In this document: piece by piece, positions 26,370 through 34,926 of the stretch
Position numbering within the stretch: the first letter of the stretch is position 1
Layout: each line of letters begins with the position of its first letter
DNA from: Blastocatellia bacterium AA13
GTDB taxonomy: Bacteria > Acidobacteriota > Blastocatellia > UBA7656
Direction: 5' to 3'
NCBI GenBank assembly: GCA_003222245.1
Contig: QHVH01000011.1
Coordinates: 1 to 64,000, forward strand
DNA: 64,000 bases
Program-made: the position numbers and the translations under genes
The notes under the pieces: generated by a model
Database searches by the model: none
The model's input: only the letters and a program-made list of their open reading frames with translations
Told to the model about the DNA's origin: nothing

Positions 26370-28045
26370 TGGCGAAGTCTTACGCTAACATCGCGCGGAC
26401 AAAGTTTGACCAGAACGCGGAAGTCGATTTTCTGATCATAGGCGCCGGCGCTTCCGGTGGGATTATCGCAAAGGAGCTCGCTACGGCAGGGTTTCGCGTG
26501 GTCGCGCTCGAACAGGGACCATATCTCTCTGAAAAAGACTTCGTGCATGACGAGTTCAAGTTCATGCAGCAACGCGCCATCACTAACGATTACAAGCGAC
26601 AGCCCAATACCTTTCGCCATAGCGAGAAGGAAGAAGCCAAGGTTCAACCGGCGATCATCTACGGGCGGCTTGTCGGGGGAGGGAGCGTGCCTTTTGCCGC
26701 GAATTACTGGCGGCTTCACGAAATCGATTTCATCGAGCGAAGCAAGCTCGGTCCGATCGCCGGAACCGGATTCTCCGATTGGCCGATCACATACGCGGAG
26801 CTTGAGCCCTACTACACCAAGGCCGAGTGGGATCTTGGCGTGTCGGGAGCGCCGGGGCCGTTCGATTCGCCTCGATCAAGGCCCTATCCACTCCCTCCGC
26901 TTCCGATAAAGTCATCCGGCGTGCTTGCCGAGCGGGCCGCTCGCAAGCTCGGATGGCACGCGCAGCCCGCTCCGATGGCAATCCTGTCGAAGCCCTATCG
27001 CGGCAGAAGCGCGTGCGCGCATTGCGGATTCTGCTCGTACTTCGGCTGCGAGATGGAAGCGAAGTCGTCGACCCTGACCACCGTGATTCGAGAGGCTGAA
27101 AAAACCGGACGCTGCGAGATCAGGCCTAACAGCTATGTGCGCCAGATCGAAGTCAACAAAGCTGGGCTCGTCACCGGAGTCACCTACTTTGACGAGAATC
27201 GCAAGGAACGGTTTCAAGCCGCGAAAGCCGTTGTTCTGAGCGCGAACGGCGCCGAGACACCGAAGCTTCTGCTGATGTCGAAATCCTCGAAATTTCCGCA
27301 CGGACTTGCGAACTCGAGCGGCAAGGTCGGCAAGTATCTTATGTTCAACGGCCACGCTAACGCAGGCGCGGTCTTCGAGCAGCAGTTGAACGAGTTCAAA
27401 AGCGTGGCGGTCAGCCGGATAATTCACGATTTCTACAACTGCGATCCGAAACGCGGCTTTTACGGAGGCGGCGGACTGGATACGCGGTTCGTTCAATACC
27501 CGCTCGGATTTGCGATTCGTGGACTGCCTCCAGACGCGCCGCGATGGGGCCGCGAATACAAACGCATGCTGGCTGAACAGTACACGCGGACTCTGACGGT
27601 GCTTTGCCATACGACTTCGCTCGCCGTCGAGTCGAACAACATAACGCTCGATCCTCACGTGAAGGATGAATGGGGTCTGCCCGCGGTGCGAGTCACGTAT
27701 ACCGATCACGCGAGTGATCTCAAGATGATGCAGTTCCTTCAGGATCGCGCCAAAGAACTGCTCGATGCGGCCGGCGCGCGCAAGGTTTGGGCTCGTCCGG
27801 TCGGGCCCCAGTCGTTCGGCTTCCATCTGTTGGGAACCTGCCGGATGGGAAACGATCCGAAGGAATCAGTGATTGATAAGGATCACCGCACGCACGACGT
27901 TCCCAACCTGTTCATCAGCGACGGAAGCAGCATGGTGACGTCGGGACGAGGCCAGCCTACCTGCACCATTCAGGCGCTGGCTTATCGCGCTTCCGACCGG
28001 ATCGTCCAGCTTGCAAAGAGCGGCGAGATCAAGTCAGCGCTCTAG
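26369..28045 (+). CDS. GMC-family oxidoreductase (gluconate/sorbitol dehydrogenase-like large subunit)
   Basis: A 558-residue flavoprotein. The FAD-binding Rossmann motif is DFLIIGAGASGGIIAKELA (about residues 19-37). A cysteine cluster (SACAHCGFCSYFGCEM, about 212-227) and the C-terminal GMC_oxred_C motif GTCRMGNDPKESVID with DGSSMVTSGRGQPT complete the family features. Substrates are sugars or alcohols; the exact one is not readable. It has no signal of its own and would be exported with the Tat subunit encoded just before it. A GTG three bases upstream is an alternative start. The next gene encodes an exported RidA-like protein. Confidence 0.9.
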   Translation: MAKSYANIARTKFDQNAEVDFLIIGAGASGGIIAKELATAGFRVVALEQGPYLSEKDFVHDEFKFMQQRAITNDYKRQPNTFRHSEKEEAKVQPAIIYGRLVGGGSVPFAANYWRLHEIDFIERSKLGPIAGTGFSDWPITYAELEPYYTKAEWDLGVSGAPGPFDSPRSRPYPLPPLPIKSSGVLAERAARKLGWHAQPAPMAILSKPYRGRSACAHCGFCSYFGCEMEAKSSTLTTVIREAEKTGRCEIRPNSYVRQIEVNKAGLVTGVTYFDENRKERFQAAKAVVLSANGAETPKLLLMSKSSKFPHGLANSSGKVGKYLMFNGHANAGAVFEQQLNEFKSVAVSRIIHDFYNCDPKRGFYGGGGLDTRFVQYPLGFAIRGLPPDAPRWGREYKRMLAEQYTRTLTVLCHTTSLAVESNNITLDPHVKDEWGLPAVRVTYTDHASDLKMMQFLQDRAKELLDAAGARKVWARPVGPQSFGFHLLGTCRMGNDPKESVIDKDHRTHDVPNLFISDGSSMVTSGRGQPTCTIQALAYRASDRIVQLAKSGEIKSAL

Positions 28046-28129
28046 CCAGGCCGGATTGTACGGATGAAAGATTCAAAGAAATCCGGCTCTCACTATCGAA
28101 ATACACCTTACCCAAACGAGGAAACTGTG

Positions 28130-28618
28130 ATGAAACGCTTGCGAGTTGTAGCTGCATTATCCCTGGTTGTCGTAGCTTTGGTATTTGCCGCGGCGGCTTA
28201 TAAATCGACACCGGCCAGCTCAGGAGAGGCAGGCCTCCAGAATCAAGTCGAGTACTCCAGCGCAAAGAGCGCGGCGAATCGGCCCTTCTCCGACGTGGTG
28301 CGCGTGGGGAATATGCTCTACCTTTCAGGCAAGCTAGGGACGGACAGCAGCGGGAAACTCGCCGTCGGCGGCATCACCGCCGAGACAAAGCAGGCTCTCG
28401 AGAACATCAAAGCGGTGCTCGCGAGCAACGGCTCTTCGCTCGACAACGTCGTCAAAAGCACGGTCATGCTTGCGGATATGAAGGAATGGGCCGATATGAA
28501 TTCGGTTTACACGACCTTCTTCAAGAAAGAACGCATGCCGGCCCGCAGCGCCTTTGGAGTGACAGGCCTCGCTCTTAACGCTCGCGTTGAAATTGAGTGT
28601 GTGGCTACGGTGAAGTGA
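28130..28618 (+). CDS. Exported RidA/YjgF-family protein
   Basis: From the ATG at 28130 (GAGGA upstream) the 162-residue protein starts with a signal sequence (VVAALSLVVVALVFAAAAY), then a complete RidA domain: PFSDVVRVGNMLYLSGKLG, ALENIKAVLASNGSSLDNVV and PARSAFGVTGLALNARVEIE. The arginine of the substrate pocket (PARSAFGV) and the glutamate of VEIECVA are present. Cytoplasmic RidA removes reactive enamines; the exported version here, next to an exported GMC oxidoreductase, may handle reactive products outside. That role is inference. The frame also opens upstream at 28064, but this gives no signal peptide. Confidence 0.85.
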   Translation: MKRLRVVAALSLVVVALVFAAAAYKSTPASSGEAGLQNQVEYSSAKSAANRPFSDVVRVGNMLYLSGKLGTDSSGKLAVGGITAETKQALENIKAVLASNGSSLDNVVKSTVMLADMKEWADMNSVYTTFFKKERMPARSAFGVTGLALNARVEIECVATVK

Positions 28619-28733
28619 CGATCAGGCTGGTGTTAAACGAAAAGAGTCGTCCTCTGATAGATGGGGCGGGTTACTTCAAAGCGGAGCGGCCAATGGGCTC
28701 TTGGCTATTGACTGAAGGTCAAAGGCGCTCATT

Positions 28734-29081
28734 CTATACCCCCGCAAATGGGATCAGATCATCAACGCGTGTAATAAGAGGTTGATCAATTCCGGCGGAA
28801 TCCGCTTCCGCATATACGTCCGCGGCACTTGCTCCTGATGCTATGAGGCGATCCCCCTTTAACGCGATCCATTGACCGGCGTATTCCTGGCGGTGCTCAT
28901 CGAGCCATTTCATTTCCCTGGTAAATTCTTCGTTGGTGACTATCAGCGGCGCACGCCCATCTTTTGCCTGAGGAGCTGCCGGAGCCAGCCTACGATCGAG
29001 AAGGGCATAGAGTCTTCGCTGCTCAGAAATCGTAAGCTCATTGACCTTCTTCACCAATTCATCAAACTCGATTTGAGCCAT
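28734..29081 (-). CDS. DUF5678-type small protein
   Basis: A 115-residue acidic protein. Its C-terminal part (WLDEHRQEYAGQWIALKGDR, then ASGASAADVYAEADSAGIDQ and PLITRVDD) is the pattern of DUF5678, a small domain often found in genomes rich in toxin-antitoxin pairs and sometimes attached to antitoxin-like helices. The N-terminal helix region (FDELVKKVNELTISEQRRLY) may mediate dimerisation. No toxin gene is next to it. Its function is unknown. Confidence 0.7.
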   Translation of the reverse strand: MAQIEFDELVKKVNELTISEQRRLYALLDRRLAPAAPQAKDGRAPLIVTNEEFTREMKWLDEHRQEYAGQWIALKGDRLIASGASAADVYAEADSAGIDQPLITRVDDLIPFAGV

Positions 29082-29347
29082 AAAAGCCTACCTTTAGTAA
29101 CATTTTTCTGGTGATTATAGCAGGTGAAATGCACGGCGCGTGATTGGTTGCGTGGCGCGACGCAACCAATCAAGTCACTCTGTACGCGATTCCGCTTGTC
29201 ACCGGTCACGGGTCAAACTAGTATTCCGTCTCCCAAGGGTTGCGCGTTTTCAGATCAATCAACCGAATCCGTAGCAGACCGAAGAACAGAAAGGCAGTTC
29301 GAAGGAGAGCCTTCACTGAGAAGCTCACGCTCTCAACCTCTCAACCA

Positions 29348-30832
29348 ATGATGCGAGCGGATCGAAGAGTACACCGAGCGAGGCGCAGCAATGGAGCGGC
29401 AGCGCGTTTGCGTATAGCTCTCCTGATCTCCGCAACCATGCTGCTTGCATTTCCGCTCAGCATTTCAGCGCACGACATCCCCAACGACGTCACGATTAAT
29501 GTCTTTCTGAAGCCCGAAGGACAAACCCTGCGGCTGCTTGCGAGAGTGCCGCTCAAGGCTTGCCGAGACGTCGACTATCCCCGACGTGGGGCCGGATTTC
29601 TGGATATTGCGCGAGCCGGTGATTCGCTGAGAGACGCGGCTACGCAATGGATTTCCGATGACGTGAATCTCTACGAGGGCAGTCAGCTTCTCGAGAAACC
29701 GACGGTGATAGCCGTACGCGTATCGCTCGAATCTGACCGGTCCTTTGAGTCGTATGACTCGGCTCTTGACCATATAGCGAGCCCTCCACTCGCAAACAAC
29801 ATCGATCTCTACTGGAATCAGGGTCTGCTGGATGTGTTGTTCGAATATCCGATTCGCTCCGATCAATCTGACTTCTCGATTGAAGCTTCATTTGCGAAAC
29901 TGGGATTGCAGGTCAACACGGTGCTTCGATTCCTGCCGCCGGGCGGCGCAGTCCGAGCGTTTGAGATAACCGGCGACGAGGGCCTCATCAGGTTGGACCC
30001 GAGATGGTATCAAGCCGCATTGCGCTTTGTGGGAGCGGGATTCCTGCACATTCTGGGCGGGACGGATCATCTGCTCTTTCTCTTCTGCCTTGTCATCCCG
30101 TTCAGACGCTTCGCTGCGTTGATAAAAGTGGTGACCGCCTTTACTGTAGCTCACTCGATTACGCTCATTGCTTCTGCTTACAACCTTGGGCCTGACGCTC
30201 TATGGTTTCCAGCCTTCATAGAAACACTGATTGCGGTTTCGATTGTGTACATGGCTCTGGAGAACATCGTCGGAGCCGGCAAGGTGGGCAGAAGATGGGC
30301 GGTCGCGCTCGGCTTCGGCCTGATTCACGGGTTCGGTTTCTCATTCGCTCTGAGCCGGACGCTGCAATTCGCCGGGTCGCACCTGCTCACGTCGCTTTTG
30401 TCATTCAACATCGGCGTCGAGTTGGGCCAGCTCCTCGTTCTCGTTTTGCTGATACCGGCTCTGGAATTGCTCTTTCGATTCGTCGTAGCCGAACGAATCG
30501 GGACGATAATTCTCTCCGCGATCGTCGCTCACACCGGCTGGCACTGGATGATGGATCGCTGCGACCGGCTTAGGGCGTTTGGGTGGTCCGCGTTGAGCGC
30601 AGCAACCCTGGCGAGCGCGATGCGCTGGTTGATGGCGCTGATCGTGCTCGGCTTGATCGTGTTTCTATCGCGGGAGATGTCCAAAAACCGCCAAGGTGCT
30701 TTAATCGCAAATACTCAAGAGCCTGAAAGTCAGCTCGACGCGGGTAGAATTGAGAAGCCGAAGGGCCGGCGGTTCTCTATACAGTCGTTTCTGCGCATGC
30801 TTCGTCGTGATGAAAAGGGAGGAACCGTATGA
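29348..30832 (+). CDS. HupE/UreJ-family membrane protein with exported N-terminal domain
   Basis: A protein of about 494 residues. After an N-terminal hydrophobic segment (LLISATMLLAFPLSISAHDI) comes a beta-rich domain of about 200 residues outside the membrane, then a HupE/UreJ_2 permease domain with about seven helices. Family motifs are FLHILGGTDHLLFLF, AHSITLIAS, ALGFGLIHGFGFSFA and FNIGVELGQL. HupE/UreJ proteins are linked to metal (Ni/Co) uptake. Its stop overlaps the start of the next gene by 4 bp (ATGA). With a copper-monooxygenase-like gene two genes on, a copper role is possible but inferred. The start is uncertain: ATG at 29348 or 29438, with no strong ribosome site. Confidence 0.75.
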   Translation: MMRADRRVHRARRSNGAAARLRIALLISATMLLAFPLSISAHDIPNDVTINVFLKPEGQTLRLLARVPLKACRDVDYPRRGAGFLDIARAGDSLRDAATQWISDDVNLYEGSQLLEKPTVIAVRVSLESDRSFESYDSALDHIASPPLANNIDLYWNQGLLDVLFEYPIRSDQSDFSIEASFAKLGLQVNTVLRFLPPGGAVRAFEITGDEGLIRLDPRWYQAALRFVGAGFLHILGGTDHLLFLFCLVIPFRRFAALIKVVTAFTVAHSITLIASAYNLGPDALWFPAFIETLIAVSIVYMALENIVGAGKVGRRWAVALGFGLIHGFGFSFALSRTLQFAGSHLLTSLLSFNIGVELGQLLVLVLLIPALELLFRFVVAERIGTIILSAIVAHTGWHWMMDRCDRLRAFGWSALSAATLASAMRWLMALIVLGLIVFLSREMSKNRQGALIANTQEPESQLDAGRIEKPKGRRFSIQSFLRMLRRDEKGGTV

Positions 30833-31872
30833 TTAACTTCTGTCGTTTGATGTCGGTAGTTGTTGCACTGGCGGTTGTAGCCGGAGCATCGGTTTCCACT
30901 CAGAGCGCTCAGCCCGTCAATGATCTGCCTAATACCTATGCCACAGTAGAGAACTGGGCGAAGATGCCCGAAGGCCGCATCTGGGGCGCGACCAGCGCAG
31001 TAGAGATTGATCGCGACGGCAAGTCAATCTGGGTGGGCGAACGCTGCGGCGCAAATTCATGCGCCGGATCAACAATGGCATCGGTGCTCAAGTTCGACGA
31101 AACCGGAAAACTCGTCAAGAGCTTTGGCGAAGGAATGTTCATTTTTCCTCACGGCATGCACGTGGACCGTCAAGGAAACGTCTGGGTGACGGACGGCGTT
31201 CCGCCCGGCGCGGCCAACAATCCCGCCGCCGCGGGCAAGGGACACATCGTCGTGAAATTCAGCCCCGAAGGAAAAGTTCTTCTGACGCTCGGAAAAGCCG
31301 GTGTAACCGGAGACGGCCCGGATACCTTCAATCAACCATCGGATGTAGTCACCGCGCCCAACGGAGACATCTTTGTCGCCGATGGACACGGAGGAAATTC
31401 GAACGCCCGCATCGTGAAGTTTTCCAAAGACGGCAAATTCATCAAGGCCTGGGGAAGGAAGGGCACGGCGCCCGGCGAGTTTGATACTCCGCACGCGCTG
31501 GCGTTCGATTCACGAGGCCGATTGTTCGTCGCGGACCGCAACAACAACCGTCTTCAGATTTTCGATCAGGACGGCAAGTTCCTCGAAGAGTGGAAACAGT
31601 TCAGCCGCATCAGCGGGCTCTACATCGATAAGAACGACGTTCTATATGCCGCGGATTCCGAATCCAATACGGCTCGTCATCCCGGCTGGAAGCGCGGCAT
31701 CCGAGTCGGCAGCGCCAAAGACGGAAAAGTGTGGGCATTCATCCCCGATCCCGAAGCAAGCCCCGACAAGAGCGCTACCAGCGCAGCCGAAGGCGTCGCA
31801 GCCGATGCAAAAGGCAACATCTACGGCGCCGAGGTCGGGCCAAAAGCGTTGAAGAGATACGTCAAGAAGTAG
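30829..31872 (+). CDS. Exported NHL-repeat protein, peptidylglycine amidating lyase (PAL)-like
   Basis: A 347-residue protein with a signal peptide (MSVVVALAVVAGASVSTQSA) and a six-bladed NHL beta-propeller. Blade motifs recur: FPHGMHVDRQGNVWVTDG, FNQPSDVVTAPNGDIFVADG and TPHALAFDSRGRLFVADRNN. The last closely resembles the core of eukaryotic PAL (PHSLAL...CVADREN), including the histidines that bind the zinc in that enzyme. PAL cleaves the hydroxyglycine made by PHM. A PHM-like protein is encoded 86 bp downstream. Whether it is a true amidating lyase is not shown; many bacterial NHL proteins have this motif. It overlaps the HupE-like gene by 4 bp. Confidence 0.8.
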   Translation: MINFCRLMSVVVALAVVAGASVSTQSAQPVNDLPNTYATVENWAKMPEGRIWGATSAVEIDRDGKSIWVGERCGANSCAGSTMASVLKFDETGKLVKSFGEGMFIFPHGMHVDRQGNVWVTDGVPPGAANNPAAAGKGHIVVKFSPEGKVLLTLGKAGVTGDGPDTFNQPSDVVTAPNGDIFVADGHGGNSNARIVKFSKDGKFIKAWGRKGTAPGEFDTPHALAFDSRGRLFVADRNNNRLQIFDQDGKFLEEWKQFSRISGLYIDKNDVLYAADSESNTARHPGWKRGIRVGSAKDGKVWAFIPDPEASPDKSATSAAEGVAADAKGNIYGAEVGPKALKRYVKK

Positions 31873-31958
31873 GGCGCGATTCGAATCATAGACTTTCAAT
31901 TCGGGCGGTGCTAGAGTGGCCTTCAGGACGCTGAACCTTCTCACCTGAAGGGGGCAAC

Positions 31959-33305
31959 ATGCACATTTTATCGAGGATCACGGGCGCGCTCGGCGGCGTA
32001 GCAGTGCTTGCGATTGCCGGCATCGCGTTATCCGGAGGCGCCGCGGCCGATTCGAAGGAAGGCTCGGTTCCTGCAAAGCCTACCTTCACAAAAGACATTC
32101 TTCCGATCATGCAGAAGAAGTGTCAGGACTGCCATCGAGAGGGCGGTATGGCTCCGATGCCGCTGCGGTCCTACGAAGATGTGCGGCCGTGGGCGCGCGC
32201 GATCAAGGAAAAGGTCGTTTCGCGATATATGCCTCCCTGGCACATCGACCCCACGGTAGGCGAGTACGATCCTGATCCTTCGCTCAGCGATGCGCAGATT
32301 GCCACGATAGCGAAATGGGTTGATTCCGGCGCGCCTAAAGGCAACCCGTCCGATGCTCCGCCCCCTCGCGTCTTTCCACCCAACAACACCTGGGTGTTCG
32401 GCGAGGAACCCGATCTCGTCGTCACAAGCGCCGGATTCGAAGTGCCGGCTACGGCGGCCGACCAATATCCGAAGGTGGATGTTCCTACCGGACTCACCGA
32501 AGACCGCTACATCAAATGGATGCAGGTGATTCCCGAAGATCCCACCGTGCTTCATCACGTTCTTATCTACGCGCTTCAGAGCGAAGCAGCCACCGGAGGC
32601 GTGCGCGGGGTGAAACCCACGCAAGGTAGCAATTCTCTCCTGACTGAGTACGCGAGAGGTAACGACGGAGACATATTCGCCAACGGTACGGCGAAACTGC
32701 TGAAAGCGGGATCAAAGCTGCGGTTCAGTTTTCACTATCATCCCAACGGCTCAAAAGCGGTCAACGAGCATGCCAGGATAGGATTCAAGTTCTTTCCGAA
32801 GGGCTATACGCCAAAATATCTGATTTCCACCAAAGGGGTCTCGTCTCCGGCTTCTCTGGCGATCCCGCCCGGCGAAGCGAACGCGAGAAGCGATGCTTAC
32901 TTCAGGCTCGAAGAGCCCGCAAGACTCGTGAGCTTTCAGCCTCATATGCATTATCGCGGCAAGCGAATGGCGCTCGAGGCAATCCTTCCGGACGGACAGC
33001 CGCAGCTTCTCACCGATGTCGCGCACTTCGTCTGGACCTGGCAGATCACCTACGCCTATAAGACTCCACCTGCGTTTCCAAAGAACACGGTGCTGCACGT
33101 GACCTCTTATCACGATAATTCGGCGGGCAACAGAGAGAACCCCGATCCTACCGCTTTCGTTGGATGGGGCGATCGAACGGTCGATGAGATGAACATCGGG
33201 TGGATCGACTTTTACTACATCACCGATCAGGAATACGCGGATCTGCAAAAGCAGAAAGACGGTTCGCCAAAGGCTACTGTAGCGACGGGCTCAGGCCGAC
33301 AATGA
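31959..33305 (+). CDS. Exported cytochrome c-PHM/DBH-like copper monooxygenase
   Basis: A 448-residue protein with a signal peptide, a heme-binding motif CQDCH at residues 55-59, and a two-domain PHM/DBH-like region. Both copper sites seem intact by pattern: H199-H200 (VLHHVLIY) and H259/H261 (FHYHP) for CuH, and H329/H331 (QPHMHY) with M411 (VDEMNIGW) for CuM. In animals this fold (PHM, dopamine beta-monooxygenase) hydroxylates a C-H bond using ascorbate; here the fused c-type heme could be the electron donor. The PAL-like and HupE-like genes are directly upstream. GGGGG lies 5-10 bases before the start. Confidence 0.82.
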   Translation: MHILSRITGALGGVAVLAIAGIALSGGAAADSKEGSVPAKPTFTKDILPIMQKKCQDCHREGGMAPMPLRSYEDVRPWARAIKEKVVSRYMPPWHIDPTVGEYDPDPSLSDAQIATIAKWVDSGAPKGNPSDAPPPRVFPPNNTWVFGEEPDLVVTSAGFEVPATAADQYPKVDVPTGLTEDRYIKWMQVIPEDPTVLHHVLIYALQSEAATGGVRGVKPTQGSNSLLTEYARGNDGDIFANGTAKLLKAGSKLRFSFHYHPNGSKAVNEHARIGFKFFPKGYTPKYLISTKGVSSPASLAIPPGEANARSDAYFRLEEPARLVSFQPHMHYRGKRMALEAILPDGQPQLLTDVAHFVWTWQITYAYKTPPAFPKNTVLHVTSYHDNSAGNRENPDPTAFVGWGDRTVDEMNIGWIDFYYITDQEYADLQKQKDGSPKATVATGSGRQ

Positions 33306-33370
33306 CTTTGATATCCGCTTCGGCAGTATGAGTTGAGCGACTGTCGAGTATAGATCTTGTTTTTATGATT

Positions 33371-34174
33371 TCAGTTTGGCTTCTTATCTTCGGGTGGGCT
33401 CACTGTTACTTTAACTCTGACGCTATTCGAGAGTTCTGAATCACTCGCGGACAACTCAATTTCATAGGCGCCGGATGCGGCGAACCGCGCTCGCGTAATC
33501 GCTCTGGTTGAATCGGAAAAAGAGACCTCTCCGGGCCCGCTTATCTTCCTCCATGCCGTCGCCGGCTTGCCCCCGCGGGGGAGTCCGTCGTCTTCGATGC
33601 TGCCGTTCAACGCGAGATCTTGATCCAACCGCACCGTGAAGCTTACCGCCGCGAGCGTGTCACCGCCGGCGTTAATATCCGCAAGCGGATTAATAACCTG
33701 AATCGCGGGGGCTCGGTTCACGCACACGAACTTCGGCGCCTTCGTCGAATCAAGGCCATTGATCACTTTCTTTGCGCTCGCGAGCTCCAGCTCATATAAC
33801 GGATCCATTGTTTTGACGGTCGTAGTCGAGATCAAACCTGCAATCCGGACCGTCCACTGAATCTTGCCGTCGAAGTCGCCCGGCACGATCATGCTGCAGG
33901 CGAAACGATGCCGCCCCGTCAGGAAGCGCGTCGGCTGATTTCGATCCGCGGCTCCTGGCGTGAAGGCGTTATTAACGCCGGGCTCAATCTCTACATCGAT
34001 ATGATTGGTGTTGAAGTAACCGAAGGACAGCGTGAGCGTGCCGTCTTTATTTTTCACAAAGCCGTCATATTGAAGATAAATCGGCTGAGAAGCCTGAGCT
34101 TGCGCCAGCGCTTCTTGGGTCCGCGCGCCGGCAAATATGATCAGGGAGGCAACGCACAGAAAGGCTCGCGACAT
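33371..34174 (-). CDS. Secreted hypothetical protein with PKD-like C-terminal domain
   Basis: A 267-residue protein with a signal peptide (FLCVASLIIFAGARTQEALA). The N-terminal half (YLQYDGFVKNKDGTLTLSFG, YFNTNHIDVEIEPG, NQPTRFLTGRHRFACSMIVP) is a conserved-looking exported domain I cannot name. The C-terminal third has a PKD/Ig-like pattern: TAWRKISGPGEVSFSDST and GAYEIELSASDSELSNSVRV. No catalytic motif is visible. It converges with the copper-monooxygenase gene. Confidence 0.65.
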   Translation of the reverse strand: MSRAFLCVASLIIFAGARTQEALAQAQASQPIYLQYDGFVKNKDGTLTLSFGYFNTNHIDVEIEPGVNNAFTPGAADRNQPTRFLTGRHRFACSMIVPGDFDGKIQWTVRIAGLISTTTVKTMDPLYELELASAKKVINGLDSTKAPKFVCVNRAPAIQVINPLADINAGGDTLAAVSFTVRLDQDLALNGSIEDDGLPRGGKPATAWRKISGPGEVSFSDSTRAITRARFAASGAYEIELSASDSELSNSVRVKVTVSPPEDKKPN

Positions 34175-34275
34175 TGGGCCTCCTGAACGATCAACGGAGT
34201 TTGAGCGACTAGAGCGGATTCTTCTTCGATATCGCTTGCGGTTCCCGCACGAAACAGCGAGTCAATACTCGCCGA

Positions 34276-34926
34276 TTAATCGAGCCGCCGATAATAAGAC
34301 TCGCCCGCGCAGGCGCGGCAGAGTACGCGGCCCTCTCTGACCACTTCGCGGCGGTCGTTTACACCTTCGCCGCATTCCTCGCATTGAACCCTTGAAACCG
34401 GACGGCCGGGCTGATCCTCTTCCGGCAGCTCGATCGAAACGCGCTCGACTTTGAAGAGCGATTCATCGGGGAGAATTTTATAAGCCTTCAACTGCCGTTG
34501 GTACTTATCCGATATTTCAGGAAAGACGCAATCGGCTACTTCGCGGGAAGAATCCAGCGCCACTACGCGCACCGCTTGCCTTGTTCCGGTGTTCAGAAAA
34601 GTCGCCGCGAGTTTTCCGTAGTCGCGGAACTTCATTGTGCGCTTTCCGAGGCGGCACCCGGTTACCGTATTGACCGCGTCGGCGGCGCAACGATCAATCT
34701 CGACGAAGACGAGCATCTTCTTTTTGTCGGCTCCTCGCGGATCCTCGATGCCGACCTCGCGGCAGCCAAGCATCGCCATTCTCACGCCGAGCACCTGGCC
34801 TGCACACATATGGCCGTGTGATCGCTCGGCCTCTACCAGCAGCTCATCAAGAGATTCCATGAATTCTGTCTTGTTCGGAATGCGCTTTTGTGTTCGTCGA
34901 TGCGTCTCAATCAGCGCCATCAACAT
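34276..34926 (-). CDS. FmdE-family protein with C-terminal zinc ribbon
   Basis: A 216-residue protein. [18 protein letters not shown] (about residues 37-54) and [20 protein letters not shown] are hallmarks of the FmdE (formylmethanofuran dehydrogenase subunit E) domain. The C-terminus has two CxxC pairs (CEECGEG and CRACAGE), a TraR/DksA-like zinc ribbon also found in methanogen FmdE. Many bacteria have FmdE-like proteins without methanogenesis; metal or molybdenum enzyme maturation has been suggested, not proven. The start ATG overlaps the stop of the MFS gene by one base, so they are coupled. No Fmd/Fwd catalytic subunits are nearby. Confidence 0.82.
   Translation of the reverse strand: MLMALIETHRRTQKRIPNKTEFMESLDELLVEAERSHGHMCAGQVLGVRMAMLGCREVGIEDPRGADKKKMLVFVEIDRCAADAVNTVTGCRLGKRTMKFRDYGKLAATFLNTGTRQAVRVVALDSSREVADCVFPEISDKYQRQLKAYKILPDESLFKVERVSIELPEEDQPGRPVSRVQCEECGEGVNDRREVVREGRVLCRACAGESYYRRLD

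Noticed and set aside
26912..27826. Minus-strand open frame of 304 codons
   Set aside because: Antisense to the GMC oxidoreductase gene; composition rich in Arg and Ala, no recognisable motif.
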